A stretch of DNA of 43,622 nt from an uncultured Elusimicrobia bacterium (GTDB lineage: Bacteria; Elusimicrobiota; Elusimicrobia; Elusimicrobiales; UBA9959), in NCBI GenBank assembly GCA_903879915.1, contig CAIRNJ010000052.1:1-43622 (forward strand), in the 5' to 3' direction. Numbering within the stretch: position 1 is the stretch's first letter; every line of letters starts with the position of its first letter. Below, one piece after another: positions 16,629-24,482 of this stretch. A program made the position numbers and the translations under genes. The notes under the pieces are model-generated. The model was not told the origin of the DNA and did not search any database. It saw only the letters and a list, made by a program, of their open reading frames with translations.

Positions 16629-18140
16629 TCAGCCTCCGCGCTGCGTTACAGGCAGCGTAAAATGGAAAACCGAGCCTTTCTCCGGCTCGGACTCCGCCCA
16701 GATCTTCCCGTTATGGGCCAGGATTATCTCTTTTGAGATCGCCAGCCCCAGGCCGGTGCCGCCGATCTTCCGCTCGTTCGCTCTGCCCAGCTGCTCGAAG
16801 GCCTGAAAAAGCCTGGGCAGGTCCGCGGCTTTAATGCCGTTGCCGGTATCCCGGACCGAGACGTGCAGCATATCGCTTTCAAAACCGGCATGAACGGCGA
16901 TACCCCCTTTTTCAGTATGCGCTATGGCATTGGCCAGCAGGTTCGTAAGCACCTGGCTAATCTTGTCCCTGTCAAACTTCGACACGGGAAGGCCGGCGTT
17001 CAGCTCCGTCGTCAGCTCCAGCCCTTTCTTTTTCGCCAGAAGGGCCATGGACCGGGTCACGCTCAGGATCAGGTCGCAAATATTATTTTCAGAGAGATCA
17101 ACGGTCATTTTCCCCGCCTTGATCTTCTGAAAATCCAGGACATTGTTGATCAGGCGGCCCAGCCGCCTGCCATTATCGTTCACGAGCTCAAGCAATGACC
17201 TGTGTTTTTCGCTCAGACCGGCCGCCTCGTCCAAAACCAGACTGACGCCCAGCATAATGGCGGTCAACGGGCTTCTCAGCTCATGGGAAACCATGGAGGC
17301 GAACTTCGATTTCGCCTCCGCGGCTTCCGCCAGCGCCTCCTCCGCTTTTTTGCGCTCGGTGATGTTATCCATTAAGGCCAGTATAGCGGGGCGCCCGTCC
17401 CAGACCAGCCGGACCGCGGTTATTTCCACCAGCACAGTGTTTCCGGCCTTTGTTACAGCCCGGAACGCATAGCGGGAGGGGAGAGTTTCACCCTGCAGCC
17501 TCTTCTGGTAGCGGCCCACCACCATGGCGCGGTCAGCGGGATGGATGACCGCGGAAAAAGGCATCGCTTTGAGTTCCTGCTCCGAAAAGCCCAATATTGC
17601 CGTGAGCGCGGGATTGACCAGCCGGAACATCCCATCCTGCGCCACCATGACAGCCTCGCTGGCGTTATCCACCACCATGCGGTACTTCTCCTCGCTTTCG
17701 CGCAGCTTCTTCTGAGCGGTTTTCAGCTTAAGCTGCAGCGCCGCTTTCTCCAGCGTTTTTTTTACGGTCGGGAAGAGGTTTTCAAGGAAAGCCGAATCTT
17801 TCACCATGTAGTCCAGGGCGCCGGCCTTCATGCTGTTCACGGCCACGGTTTCGTCGCCGTGGCCGGTTATGATAAGGAAAGGCGGAACCGGAATGGCGTC
17901 TTTCCTGAACCGTTCCAGCAGGTCCACGGCGTTGGTGCCGGGCAGGGAATAATCCAGCAGCATCAGCTCCGGGGTGTCCGCTTTAAGCATAGCGCCCGCC
18001 TCTTCGGCGGTCGCTGCCCGGCGCAGCTTCAGCCCCAGCGGCTCCAGGCGCTGCGCCGCCAGTTCACTGGTGCCGCGCTCGTCGTCCACTATAAGGATAT
18101 AGCCTTCGCTTCGGTCCGTTTTTCCTGCCATGGTTTTCAT
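16629..18140 (-). CDS. REC-PAS-histidine kinase (hybrid sensor, soluble)
   Basis: A 503-aa cytoplasmic kinase without membrane spans. An N-terminal receiver (about 13-130; phosphoacceptor Asp63 in LMLLDYSLPG) is followed by a linker helix, a PAS domain (about 150-265, with PAC-like ending MDNITERKKAEE), a dimerisation helix with His286 in MVSHELRSPLTA, and an ATPase domain ending in GGTGLGLAISKEI. The N-terminal receiver suggests it takes phosphate or a docking signal from an upstream partner, most simply the PocR kinase encoded just before it. The first ATG (18140) lacks a clear ribosome site; a second ATG is three codons on. Confidence 0.93.
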   Translation of the reverse strand: MKTMAGKTDRSEGYILIVDDERGTSELAAQRLEPLGLKLRRAATAEEAGAMLKADTPELMLLDYSLPGTNAVDLLERFRKDAIPVPPFLIITGHGDETVAVNSMKAGALDYMVKDSAFLENLFPTVKKTLEKAALQLKLKTAQKKLRESEEKYRMVVDNASEAVMVAQDGMFRLVNPALTAILGFSEQELKAMPFSAVIHPADRAMVVGRYQKRLQGETLPSRYAFRAVTKAGNTVLVEITAVRLVWDGRPAILALMDNITERKKAEEALAEAAEAKSKFASMVSHELRSPLTAIMLGVSLVLDEAAGLSEKHRSLLELVNDNGRRLGRLINNVLDFQKIKAGKMTVDLSENNICDLILSVTRSMALLAKKKGLELTTELNAGLPVSKFDRDKISQVLTNLLANAIAHTEKGGIAVHAGFESDMLHVSVRDTGNGIKAADLPRLFQAFEQLGRANERKIGGTGLGLAISKEIILAHNGKIWAESEPEKGSVFHFTLPVTQRGG

Positions 18141-18244
18141 CTTAGGCCGCCTTGATATTGCTGACTTTAACTGCCATCAAAAGAACCCGGCCGCTTTACT
18201 GCTCCGGTGAATATATTAACTCTTCCGTCTTCACCGGGTAATTA

Positions 18245-20131
18245 TTATTTTCCGTTTTCCGCCACCTCCGGCGCCGGCAGCTCAATGCAGAACACCGAAC
18301 CTTCCCCGTCTTTTGATTCCACCCTGATACCGCCGCCGTTCATTTCGGCGATGCGCCGCGCCGTGGGGAGGCCTATGCCTTCGCCTTTCCTTCCCGGCGT
18401 TCTGCCGGACTGGTAAAACATGTTCCAGATCAGGTGCAGATCGGCTTCCGGTATACCGGAGCCGTTATCGGCTACCGTGTAAGAGACCATGCCGTCCTTA
18501 ACTTCCCCGGCCACGGCAACCGCCAGCGGCCGGAGCTTGTCCCGGTATTTTACGGCGTTGTCCAGCAGGTTGCTGAAGAGCTGGCTCACCGCGCCCGGAT
18601 CCGCCTTGCACGGGGGCAGACTCCCGCACACTATTTCGCCCCCGGCGGCTTCAAGCTGATAGCGCATGGAATCCAGTATTTTTTTTATCAGCCCGTTCAT
18701 CTCCAGCACTTCAGGCTTCATCTCCACCCGGCCCAGCCGGGAGACTTTAAGCAGGGCCGTTATCAGCGAGTCCATCTTGCGCGAGCTTTCCAGGATGAAC
18801 TTCAGCGCGCCGGGAATGCGCTCGCCCGTTAATTTAGCCAACTCCTGTTCAGCCTCCGGCGGCAGGCGCACCGGCAGGAGCGCCTCCCGCAGCTCCCTTG
18901 CATAGGTCTCCAGGTTCTGGCTGAAACCCTGTATGTTCACCAGCGGGCTGCGCAGGTCGTGCGTGGTGATATAAAGGAAATTTTCCATTTCCTTGTTCTT
19001 TTCCGCCAGCGCCGCGCCAAGTTTTTCTTTTTCCGCCTCCGCCTGCTTGCTTTGCGCGAGCGCGCGGGCCAGTTTTATTTTCCCATAGCTCAAGCTGGAG
19101 ATCAGGTCCGAGAACCGCCTGTAGAAACGCATTACCACCTCTACCCTTTCCCTGCTGAAACGCGGCATGCGCTCATAGGCGGCGAGGTATTCTTTCTCGT
19201 CAAAGCCATAGCGCCGGGCCTGTTCGCGGAATAAAGCGTGATCACGAGGCTCGTCCTCGTAGAGGAACTGGCCCAGGAAAAGATTCCCGACATGTTTCCC
19301 GCCGACCATGATAGGCGTCGCGATATCCCGCAGATTGTTCCTGCACAGGTATGTCCTGCACGTCCCCGGTTCAACGCCTTTCGTAAGAACAGTATCGCTC
19401 TCGGCGCAATTCCGTGCGGTTTCAGGCTGGACACGGTGGAACTTGGTGCAGATATCCTGCCAGCCGGTGCCCACCAGCACTTTCCCGTCGATCCCGATAA
19501 TGCCGATACCGATGTTCGTCAGTTTATAGAATTCGTCCATTATCCGCTGGATCGCGGGGATATCGAATATGTCCGCTATTTCCAGCGTCCCGGTATCGCC
19601 TTCGGGAGCCAGCATAGCCTTCAGTTTGGCGCTAACTACGCTTTCGCTTGCCTTCAGCTCGGCTGTGCGCTCATTGATCCGTTGTTCCAGAAGTTCACCG
19701 GCCTCGCGCAGTTCCCGCTGCTGCCGGCGGTTTTCCAGCGTCAGCGCGAAACTGTTTGCCAGGTTCTTCAAAAAAGGCTCATATTGCCCGAAGTCGGCGG
19801 CATTGCCTATGTTCAGGATAAGATAGCCGTACAGCCTTGTCACCGTTTCAAAAGGATAGGCGCGGATATTATCCGTCCCGGCAAGCCCGCAGGGATACGG
19901 CGCCTCGCCGCCGTTCCGTTCACGCCGCCCGGCGCAGTCGCGGCATTCCCCGGCGCCGCCGGCCGGGCCGGCTGAATGCCGGAAACACACCTCCGCGCGA
20001 AGGCAGCCGGGAATGCCCGCCAGCAGCGGCACGAGGAATTCGCCGGCCTTTTCCTCGGAAGGAAGAACATGCAGCAGAGCGATGGAGGAAACCAGCTGCC
20101 CGATAATTTTAAGGTCTATTTCACGGTTCAT
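18245..20131 (-). CDS. PocR-domain sensor histidine kinase
   Basis: A 628-aa soluble kinase. The N-terminal region (about 1-135) looks GAF-like and holds a cysteine cluster (Cys43, 49, 63, 66, 81, including CRDC). A coiled coil (135-170) leads to a PocR sensory domain (about 187-350), recognisable by IQRIMDEFYKLTNIG and GNLFLGQFLYEDEP, with cysteines at 228, 242, 258 and 263 that could bind metal. The kinase core has His391 in THDLRSPLVN, an N box with NLLDNAVKYR and G boxes DNGSGIP and GEGIGLPTA. PocR domains are proposed to sense small hydrocarbon-derived ligands such as propanediol. Its start overlaps the MEDS gene stop (ATGA). Confidence 0.92.
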   Translation of the reverse strand: MNREIDLKIIGQLVSSIALLHVLPSEEKAGEFLVPLLAGIPGCLRAEVCFRHSAGPAGGAGECRDCAGRRERNGGEAPYPCGLAGTDNIRAYPFETVTRLYGYLILNIGNAADFGQYEPFLKNLANSFALTLENRRQQRELREAGELLEQRINERTAELKASESVVSAKLKAMLAPEGDTGTLEIADIFDIPAIQRIMDEFYKLTNIGIGIIGIDGKVLVGTGWQDICTKFHRVQPETARNCAESDTVLTKGVEPGTCRTYLCRNNLRDIATPIMVGGKHVGNLFLGQFLYEDEPRDHALFREQARRYGFDEKEYLAAYERMPRFSRERVEVVMRFYRRFSDLISSLSYGKIKLARALAQSKQAEAEKEKLGAALAEKNKEMENFLYITTHDLRSPLVNIQGFSQNLETYARELREALLPVRLPPEAEQELAKLTGERIPGALKFILESSRKMDSLITALLKVSRLGRVEMKPEVLEMNGLIKKILDSMRYQLEAAGGEIVCGSLPPCKADPGAVSQLFSNLLDNAVKYRDKLRPLAVAVAGEVKDGMVSYTVADNGSGIPEADLHLIWNMFYQSGRTPGRKGEGIGLPTARRIAEMNGGGIRVESKDGEGSVFCIELPAPEVAENGK

Positions 20132-20748
20132 TTCGCGGCCAGATGAGTTTTAAGAAAGTCCCGCGGCTTCATGTAATAAGGATTCTGCACTATCTGGCCG
20201 TAAACTATCATCATCGGGTGCACTTTCAGCACGTCCAGAATACTGGCCCCGCTGAATTTATTCACGTCATACTGGCAGATGGCGGTTACGGGATGCGTCA
20301 AAAGCACCTCGTTGACCAGAGCCTCGTACTCCATAAGGCGTTCAGCCCCGGGGATGCGCTTTAAAGCCCAGGACATTTCGCCGCTTACCCGGGCGGCGGG
20401 ATAGCCGTCTTTTATCGCCCGCTCATAGAACGCGCGCAGGGTATCCAGCATTTTTTCGGGGACGAAGGTCCCGTCGGGACAATAGGTTCTTTCAGCGGCC
20501 AGTATGGAAAAGCCGTCGCTTTCCGGGAGCGTTATCCCCAGGTCCAGCAGCCAGGCGCGGACCTCCTCCGGCTTCATGATATCCGCGAAATACGAAACTT
20601 TTTCTCCGCCGAGTATCCCGCTCTCGAGGAACTTTCCGATTATTTTGCGGCGCTCAGCCTCATGCGTGTAGATCATGCACATGTGCGTGCCGGGCGGGAA
20701 GGCTTGCTGAGTAAAACCCATCGCACCCGGCTTTTCTTTGTGATCCAT
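20128..20748 (-). CDS. MEDS-domain sensory protein
   Basis: A 206-aa stand-alone MEDS domain, the family first noted in DcmR-type regulators and proposed to sense C1 and other simple organic compounds. The signature PPGTHMCMIYTHEAERRKI (18-36), then the segment LESGILGGEKVSYFAD, and near the end CQYDVNKFSGASILDVLKVHPMM, fit the family. There is no output domain, so it must signal by contact, most likely with the PocR kinase whose start overlaps its stop by 4 nt. The ATG at 20748 has AAGGA 6 nt upstream. It is the first gene of the signalling operon. Confidence 0.85.
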   Translation of the reverse strand: MDHKEKPGAMGFTQQAFPPGTHMCMIYTHEAERRKIIGKFLESGILGGEKVSYFADIMKPEEVRAWLLDLGITLPESDGFSILAAERTYCPDGTFVPEKMLDTLRAFYERAIKDGYPAARVSGEMSWALKRIPGAERLMEYEALVNEVLLTHPVTAICQYDVNKFSGASILDVLKVHPMMIVYGQIVQNPYYMKPRDFLKTHLAAK

Positions 20749-21081
20749 ATCGTTTTCCTTTTTACTCCTGCCTGCTTTTGACCCGCAGCGGACCTATCCG
20801 GGACTTTTTAAAAAGTTCAAAACCTGTATCCTTTCCGCGGAACTGAACGCAGAACTGCCGCCTGGCGGCAGGAAAAGCCAAAGCCCGGCGCCCCCGCCGG
20901 CACTGACAGCGCACCACTACCCTTTTTACCGGAGAATTCTCTCAGTAAAAGTTAAATAGGGACGGGCCTTTGAATGCAGCAATTATCGGAAATACCCCCC
21001 CTTCCCACATAATAGCAAAAGTTTGCGCGTTTTTACCCGGCTGATACCGCCTAAACTATGCGCGCGCGTAAAAACGGCTTT
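20749..21081. other. Intergenic region between two - strand units
   Basis: No gene is seen. It contains a 14-bp perfect AT palindrome at 20803-20816 and a GC hairpin at 20855-20871 (8-bp arms), neither followed by a T-run suitable for termination. The promoter of the MEDS operon should lie here, but no convincing -35/-10 pair is visible. Confidence 0.5.
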
Positions 21082-22860
21082 TTATTTTCCCGGCAGCGCC
21101 TGCAGGGCGCGCAGGCCGGCGGCGGCTTCTGCGTAGTCCGGCTTAAGCTCTAGGGCTTTTTCGTAATGCGCCCCGGCTTTCAGGAAAAGCCCGCGGGCCT
21201 CGGCTTGCTGACCCCAGGCATAGACCACCTCGCCTTTCTGCCTGCAGGCCAGCGCCAGGTTGTAATGCAGTTTTACGGCCCCGGGCTCGGTGAGCAGCGC
21301 CGTTTCAAAGGCCGCGATGGCGCCGTCGTAGCGCCGCTGCCGCGCGAACACGATGCCCAGGTTCACCCGCGCGTCCAGGTCGAGGGGGTCGCGCTTCAGC
21401 GCCTCCCGGAACGCCAGTTCCGCCGCCGTCAGGTCGCCCTCGCCCAGGTGCGCCAGGCCCAGCGTGTTATAAGGCAGCGGGAACTTATCCGTGACCGGAG
21501 AGAGCCTGAGCGCCCGCAGCACCAGTTCCCGGGCTTCCGCGAATTTTCTGCGCTCCACCTGTGCCTGGGCGGCGTTGACCAGCGCCCGCACGGAAGCTGG
21601 CGAGGTGGCGGCGGTCTTCACGAAAAGTGCGTTGTCGTCCCGCCAGTCGCGGTTGCGCGTGAAGCTGCGGCCGGCGTAAAGGCAGAGCAGCAGCGCGGCG
21701 GCCAGCGCGGGCAGCGCCCCCCGGCCCCTCGGGAAGGCCATAGCCGCCAGCAGGCAGAAACCCGCGGACGGCAGATACAGCAGCCGCTCCGCCATGATAG
21801 TGCCTATGGGGAAGGCCATATTCGAGACGATAGTGAAAGTGAGCAGGAAGAAGCCGGCGGCGAACAGGACCTCCCGGCGGCGCCCGGCCCAGCGCCAGAG
21901 CAGGCCGCCCGCGGCGGCCAGGCCCGCGGCGGCGGAAAGGTTCCGCAAAGACAGCACGCCGAGCAGCGGGATGGCGTTGGGCGAATAATCGGCCGACAGG
22001 GTGCCGGGATAAACGCAGAGCAGGAGATAGCGCCACAGGATATAAATAGCGTTCGAACACCTTTGAAAGAACGGCAGGGCGGCCAGCGGGTTATCCAGTT
22101 CCAGCGCCGCGCCGCCTACGGGAACCGCCGCCGCGCCCGCGCCCGGCACGAAAGCCCCGATAGCCAGCCGGCGGTAAAGGATGTACGCGCCCGTAAAAAC
22201 CGCCAGCAGCAGGCAGCAGCGCACAACGCGCCGCCAGCCGCCGGCGGCAGGCTTCAGCCAGGCGAGCGCGGGAACCAGCAGTATGAAAGTGGCGGCGCTT
22301 TCCTTGGAAAGGAGGCCGAGAACAAAGAAGCCCGCAGCCCAAAGGCGCCGCCCGCGGCCGTAAGCCAGGCAGGCCAGCAGCACGAACAGCGTAGCCAGCA
22401 GGTCGGCCCGGCCCACTATGGAATTGAGCGCCTCGGTGTGTATGGGATGCAGCGCGAACAGCAGCCCGGCGAGCATCGGTACCGGCCCGGCCAGCCCCAT
22501 AAATTCCGCCAGGCGTACGATAAGAACGCTGTTGGCCGCGTGGAGCGCAAGATTAACCGCGCGGAAAGCCGCGGGGTCCGGCCCGCTAAGCTTCCAGTTA
22601 AGGGCGAAGCTGGTAGAGGTAAGGGGCCGCCAGACAGTATCGTCCTTGTCCGGGAACCAGGAGGCGGGCTCCGTCCAGAGCCCCTTAATATCCGCCCGCG
22701 TCACTTTCCTGTTCTCGACTATCACCCGCCGGTCGTCGAAAACGAAAGCGTTGGGCAGGGAATTGCCGAAAGCGGCGGCCACGGCGGCCGCCAGCACGCA
22801 GGCTTCCAGCCAGCGTTTAAGCTTCCAGCCTCCCGCTTTATCCCCGGTGGTCCGCGGCAT
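21082..22860 (-). CDS. TMTC-like membrane glycosyltransferase with C-terminal TPRs
   Basis: A 592-aa protein with about 10 hydrophobic segments in residues 18-405, then tetratricopeptide repeats (about 420-585). Early motifs FVFDDRRVIVEN, RPLTSTSFALNW, HPIHTEALNSIVGRADLLA and LLSKESA, and later MAERLLYLPSAGF, match the TMTC/GT-C pattern, in which a lumenal DD motif is catalytic and a polyprenyl-phosphate sugar is the donor. In animals TMTCs O-mannosylate cadherins; bacterial members are usually uncharacterised. The DD at about 42-43 is the likely active site. Donor and target are unknown; a secreted or surface protein substrate is plausible. Confidence 0.75.
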   Translation of the reverse strand: MPRTTGDKAGGWKLKRWLEACVLAAAVAAAFGNSLPNAFVFDDRRVIVENRKVTRADIKGLWTEPASWFPDKDDTVWRPLTSTSFALNWKLSGPDPAAFRAVNLALHAANSVLIVRLAEFMGLAGPVPMLAGLLFALHPIHTEALNSIVGRADLLATLFVLLACLAYGRGRRLWAAGFFVLGLLSKESAATFILLVPALAWLKPAAGGWRRVVRCCLLLAVFTGAYILYRRLAIGAFVPGAGAAAVPVGGAALELDNPLAALPFFQRCSNAIYILWRYLLLCVYPGTLSADYSPNAIPLLGVLSLRNLSAAAGLAAAGGLLWRWAGRRREVLFAAGFFLLTFTIVSNMAFPIGTIMAERLLYLPSAGFCLLAAMAFPRGRGALPALAAALLLCLYAGRSFTRNRDWRDDNALFVKTAATSPASVRALVNAAQAQVERRKFAEARELVLRALRLSPVTDKFPLPYNTLGLAHLGEGDLTAAELAFREALKRDPLDLDARVNLGIVFARQRRYDGAIAAFETALLTEPGAVKLHYNLALACRQKGEVVYAWGQQAEARGLFLKAGAHYEKALELKPDYAEAAAGLRALQALPGK

Positions 22861-22885
22861 GACAGTTATTATAACTTTCTAAAGA

Positions 22886-22927
22886 TAAAAAGCGGCGGCG
22901 GCCTGCAGCAGGCCGCCGCTAAAAAAA
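22886..22927. terminator. Terminator after the CsgG-like gene
   Basis: A GC stem AGCGGCGG...CCGCCGCT (about 22891-22920) is flanked by AAAAA and AAAAAAA, so T-runs follow in both directions. It lies about 10 nt past the stop of the gene at 22936 and separates it from the TMTC-like gene downstream on the same strand. Confidence 0.85.
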
Positions 22928-22935
22928 CCGGGCAG

Positions 22936-23949
22936 CTATTTCGCGAAACCTTTCTCAATAAGGTCCACGAACCGGTTCAGGCGGCAATCTTCCCCGTAGG
23001 CGCTCCAATAGAGCTCCCCGGACTCGACGTCCGCCAGTTTCGCGTGATACGCGCATACCTGGCCGCCTGAGGCGGTGCCCACAAGCACGGCGCGCAGCCC
23101 TGCTATCTTCCCCAGCCGGGCCATATCCTGCGCGCGCGTGACGCCGGTAAGCGAGATCTTCTGTTCCGCGAGTATCTTTTCCAGCTGCTGGCGGTCAACC
23201 ACGTCGTAACCGGCCCTGAGCAGCATGGCCGCGGCCTTATCGGCCCAGGCGCCGCCGTCGCCGTTGTCGTTGCCGCCGGCGAAAGCGTACACGCCTACGC
23301 GCATCCCTTTTTTCGCGCGCAGCTCCGGGTTAAAAGCTATTTCCGCTTCGGAGGAGCTTTCGCGCACCGGCCTGCCGGTTTTCCAGCCGCCGTCCTTCAG
23401 CGCGCCTTCCAGGGAGCTCCTGAGCTGCGGGTTCACGGCGCGGCCCTCCCGCGCCACGCTGAGCGCCTCCGACTGTTCTCCGGAAACGTTCCAGACCACG
23501 CGCGCGGTGGCGGTTTCAACAAGCTTCACGGAAACCGGCGCGGGCTCCGAGAGCCTCGCCATGCCGGTCATGGTGTAGGAATAATACGGATCGCGCGGAT
23601 TGGGGCGGCCCAGCACCAGGCCGTCCACGCCAAGGAGCTCGCCTATCCGGGGAGCTTCGGACGGATCCACTATCCCGTTCACGGAAAGCCCCTGCTCCCT
23701 GAGCAGCGGCTCGATATTGTCCCGTTCAACTACGCGGTACCCCAGCGAAAGCAGCAGCGTTTCCCATTCGCCGGTAATGCGCGCCTGCGCCGGAGCCGCC
23801 CCGAAAGGAACGACGGCGATCTTTCTCACGGAGGAAAGTCCGGCGTTGGGATTGCGCGTTATCTGAAGGCTGCCGCCGCAAGCGCACAGGGCCGGCGCCA
23901 GGAGAACAAGCGCGGCCCCGCGCAGGCGGCGGGGAAGATCGGCGTTCAT
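22936..23949 (-). CDS. Lipoprotein with two CsgG-like domains
   Basis: A 337-aa predicted outer-membrane lipoprotein (lipobox-like LCAC at about 21-24). Two repeats share the CsgG/GNA1162-type pattern. The first runs KIAVVPFG ... LGYRVVERDNIEPLLREQ ... IGELLGVDGLVLG. The second runs MRVGVYAFAG ... AGYDVVDRQQLEKILAEQ ... LGKIAGLRAVLVGTA. CsgG forms the curli export pore, but most related proteins have no tested role and a double copy is uncommon. No curli subunit gene is nearby. The start at 23949 places the signal sequence at the N terminus and falls just past the stop of the previous gene; a longer ORF from 24015 overlaps it. A terminator follows. Confidence 0.78.
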   Translation of the reverse strand: MNADLPRRLRGAALVLLAPALCACGGSLQITRNPNAGLSSVRKIAVVPFGAAPAQARITGEWETLLLSLGYRVVERDNIEPLLREQGLSVNGIVDPSEAPRIGELLGVDGLVLGRPNPRDPYYSYTMTGMARLSEPAPVSVKLVETATARVVWNVSGEQSEALSVAREGRAVNPQLRSSLEGALKDGGWKTGRPVRESSSEAEIAFNPELRAKKGMRVGVYAFAGGNDNGDGGAWADKAAAMLLRAGYDVVDRQQLEKILAEQKISLTGVTRAQDMARLGKIAGLRAVLVGTASGGQVCAYHAKLADVESGELYWSAYGEDCRLNRFVDLIEKGFAK

Positions 23950-23954
23950 TCGTT

Positions 23955-24440
23955 CTATTCGAGGGCGCCGGCGTCGGTCTTTATGGCGAAAGCCTTGCCC
24001 TGCACCGTGGCGCATTCCTCGCGGTAGAACAGGGGAAAGGAATATTTCCTTTGCGTCCTGATCCTCACTGAAAGCAGCGCGTCGGCGCCCGGCACTTTTT
24101 CAAGCGCTTCGTAGGTGGCTTCCTGCACCACTTTCTCCTGCCCGCCGAAAAAAGTGCCTATTATAGGAAGGGAAGCGAGGAAATTGCCGCCGCCGCCCTC
24201 GGCCCCGGCCACCGTCTTGGAGGGAGAACCGCTGAACCAGGGCAGCTTGCCGCCTAAAAAATACTTGGCGCAGGCTTCGGCCTTGGTATCCCCCATCACC
24301 TTATATTCGTTCCTGTTAAGCGGCATGATCTCCACGCCGGAGCTCAGCCGGTTGACGGGATAGGTTTTGCTCATGGACGTGCAGCCGGCCAGGCCCAGCG
24401 CGGCCAGGCTTACGGCCGCCAGTATAAGTTTTCTGTTCAT
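23955..24440 (-). CDS. Small lipoprotein, unknown function
   Basis: A 161-aa lipoprotein: the signal sequence ends in LGLAGC (Cys19), then a Ser-rich linker. The mature part contains a hydrophobic Gly-rich segment (GGGGNFLASLPIIGTFFGG) and a closing strand-rich region with ALLSVRIRTQRKY and a single cysteine. I do not recognise the family with confidence; the 'DALL..R......' layout resembles small lipoproteins that keep company with CsgG-like proteins. GGAGG lies 10 nt before the ATG. It lies between the beta-barrel gene and the CsgG-like gene with gaps of 42 and 5 nt, so the three probably form one envelope operon. Confidence 0.72.
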   Translation of the reverse strand: MNRKLILAAVSLAALGLAGCTSMSKTYPVNRLSSGVEIMPLNRNEYKVMGDTKAEACAKYFLGGKLPWFSGSPSKTVAGAEGGGGNFLASLPIIGTFFGGQEKVVQEATYEALEKVPGADALLSVRIRTQRKYSFPLFYREECATVQGKAFAIKTDAGALE

Positions 24441-24482
24441 TTCTGTTGTTCCTCCATCTTGTTTTTAGATCCGTTTCCCGCG

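Noticed and set aside
18204-18237. Inverted repeat CCGGTGAA...TTCACCGG between the PocR kinase and REC-PAS kinase genes
   Set aside because: There is an 18-base loop and no T-run, so a terminator is not supported; it may be chance or a weak attenuator.
20792-20819. TTGAAC...ATAGGT as promoter of the MEDS operon
   Set aside because: The -10 matches the consensus too poorly, and the -35 overlaps an AT palindrome.
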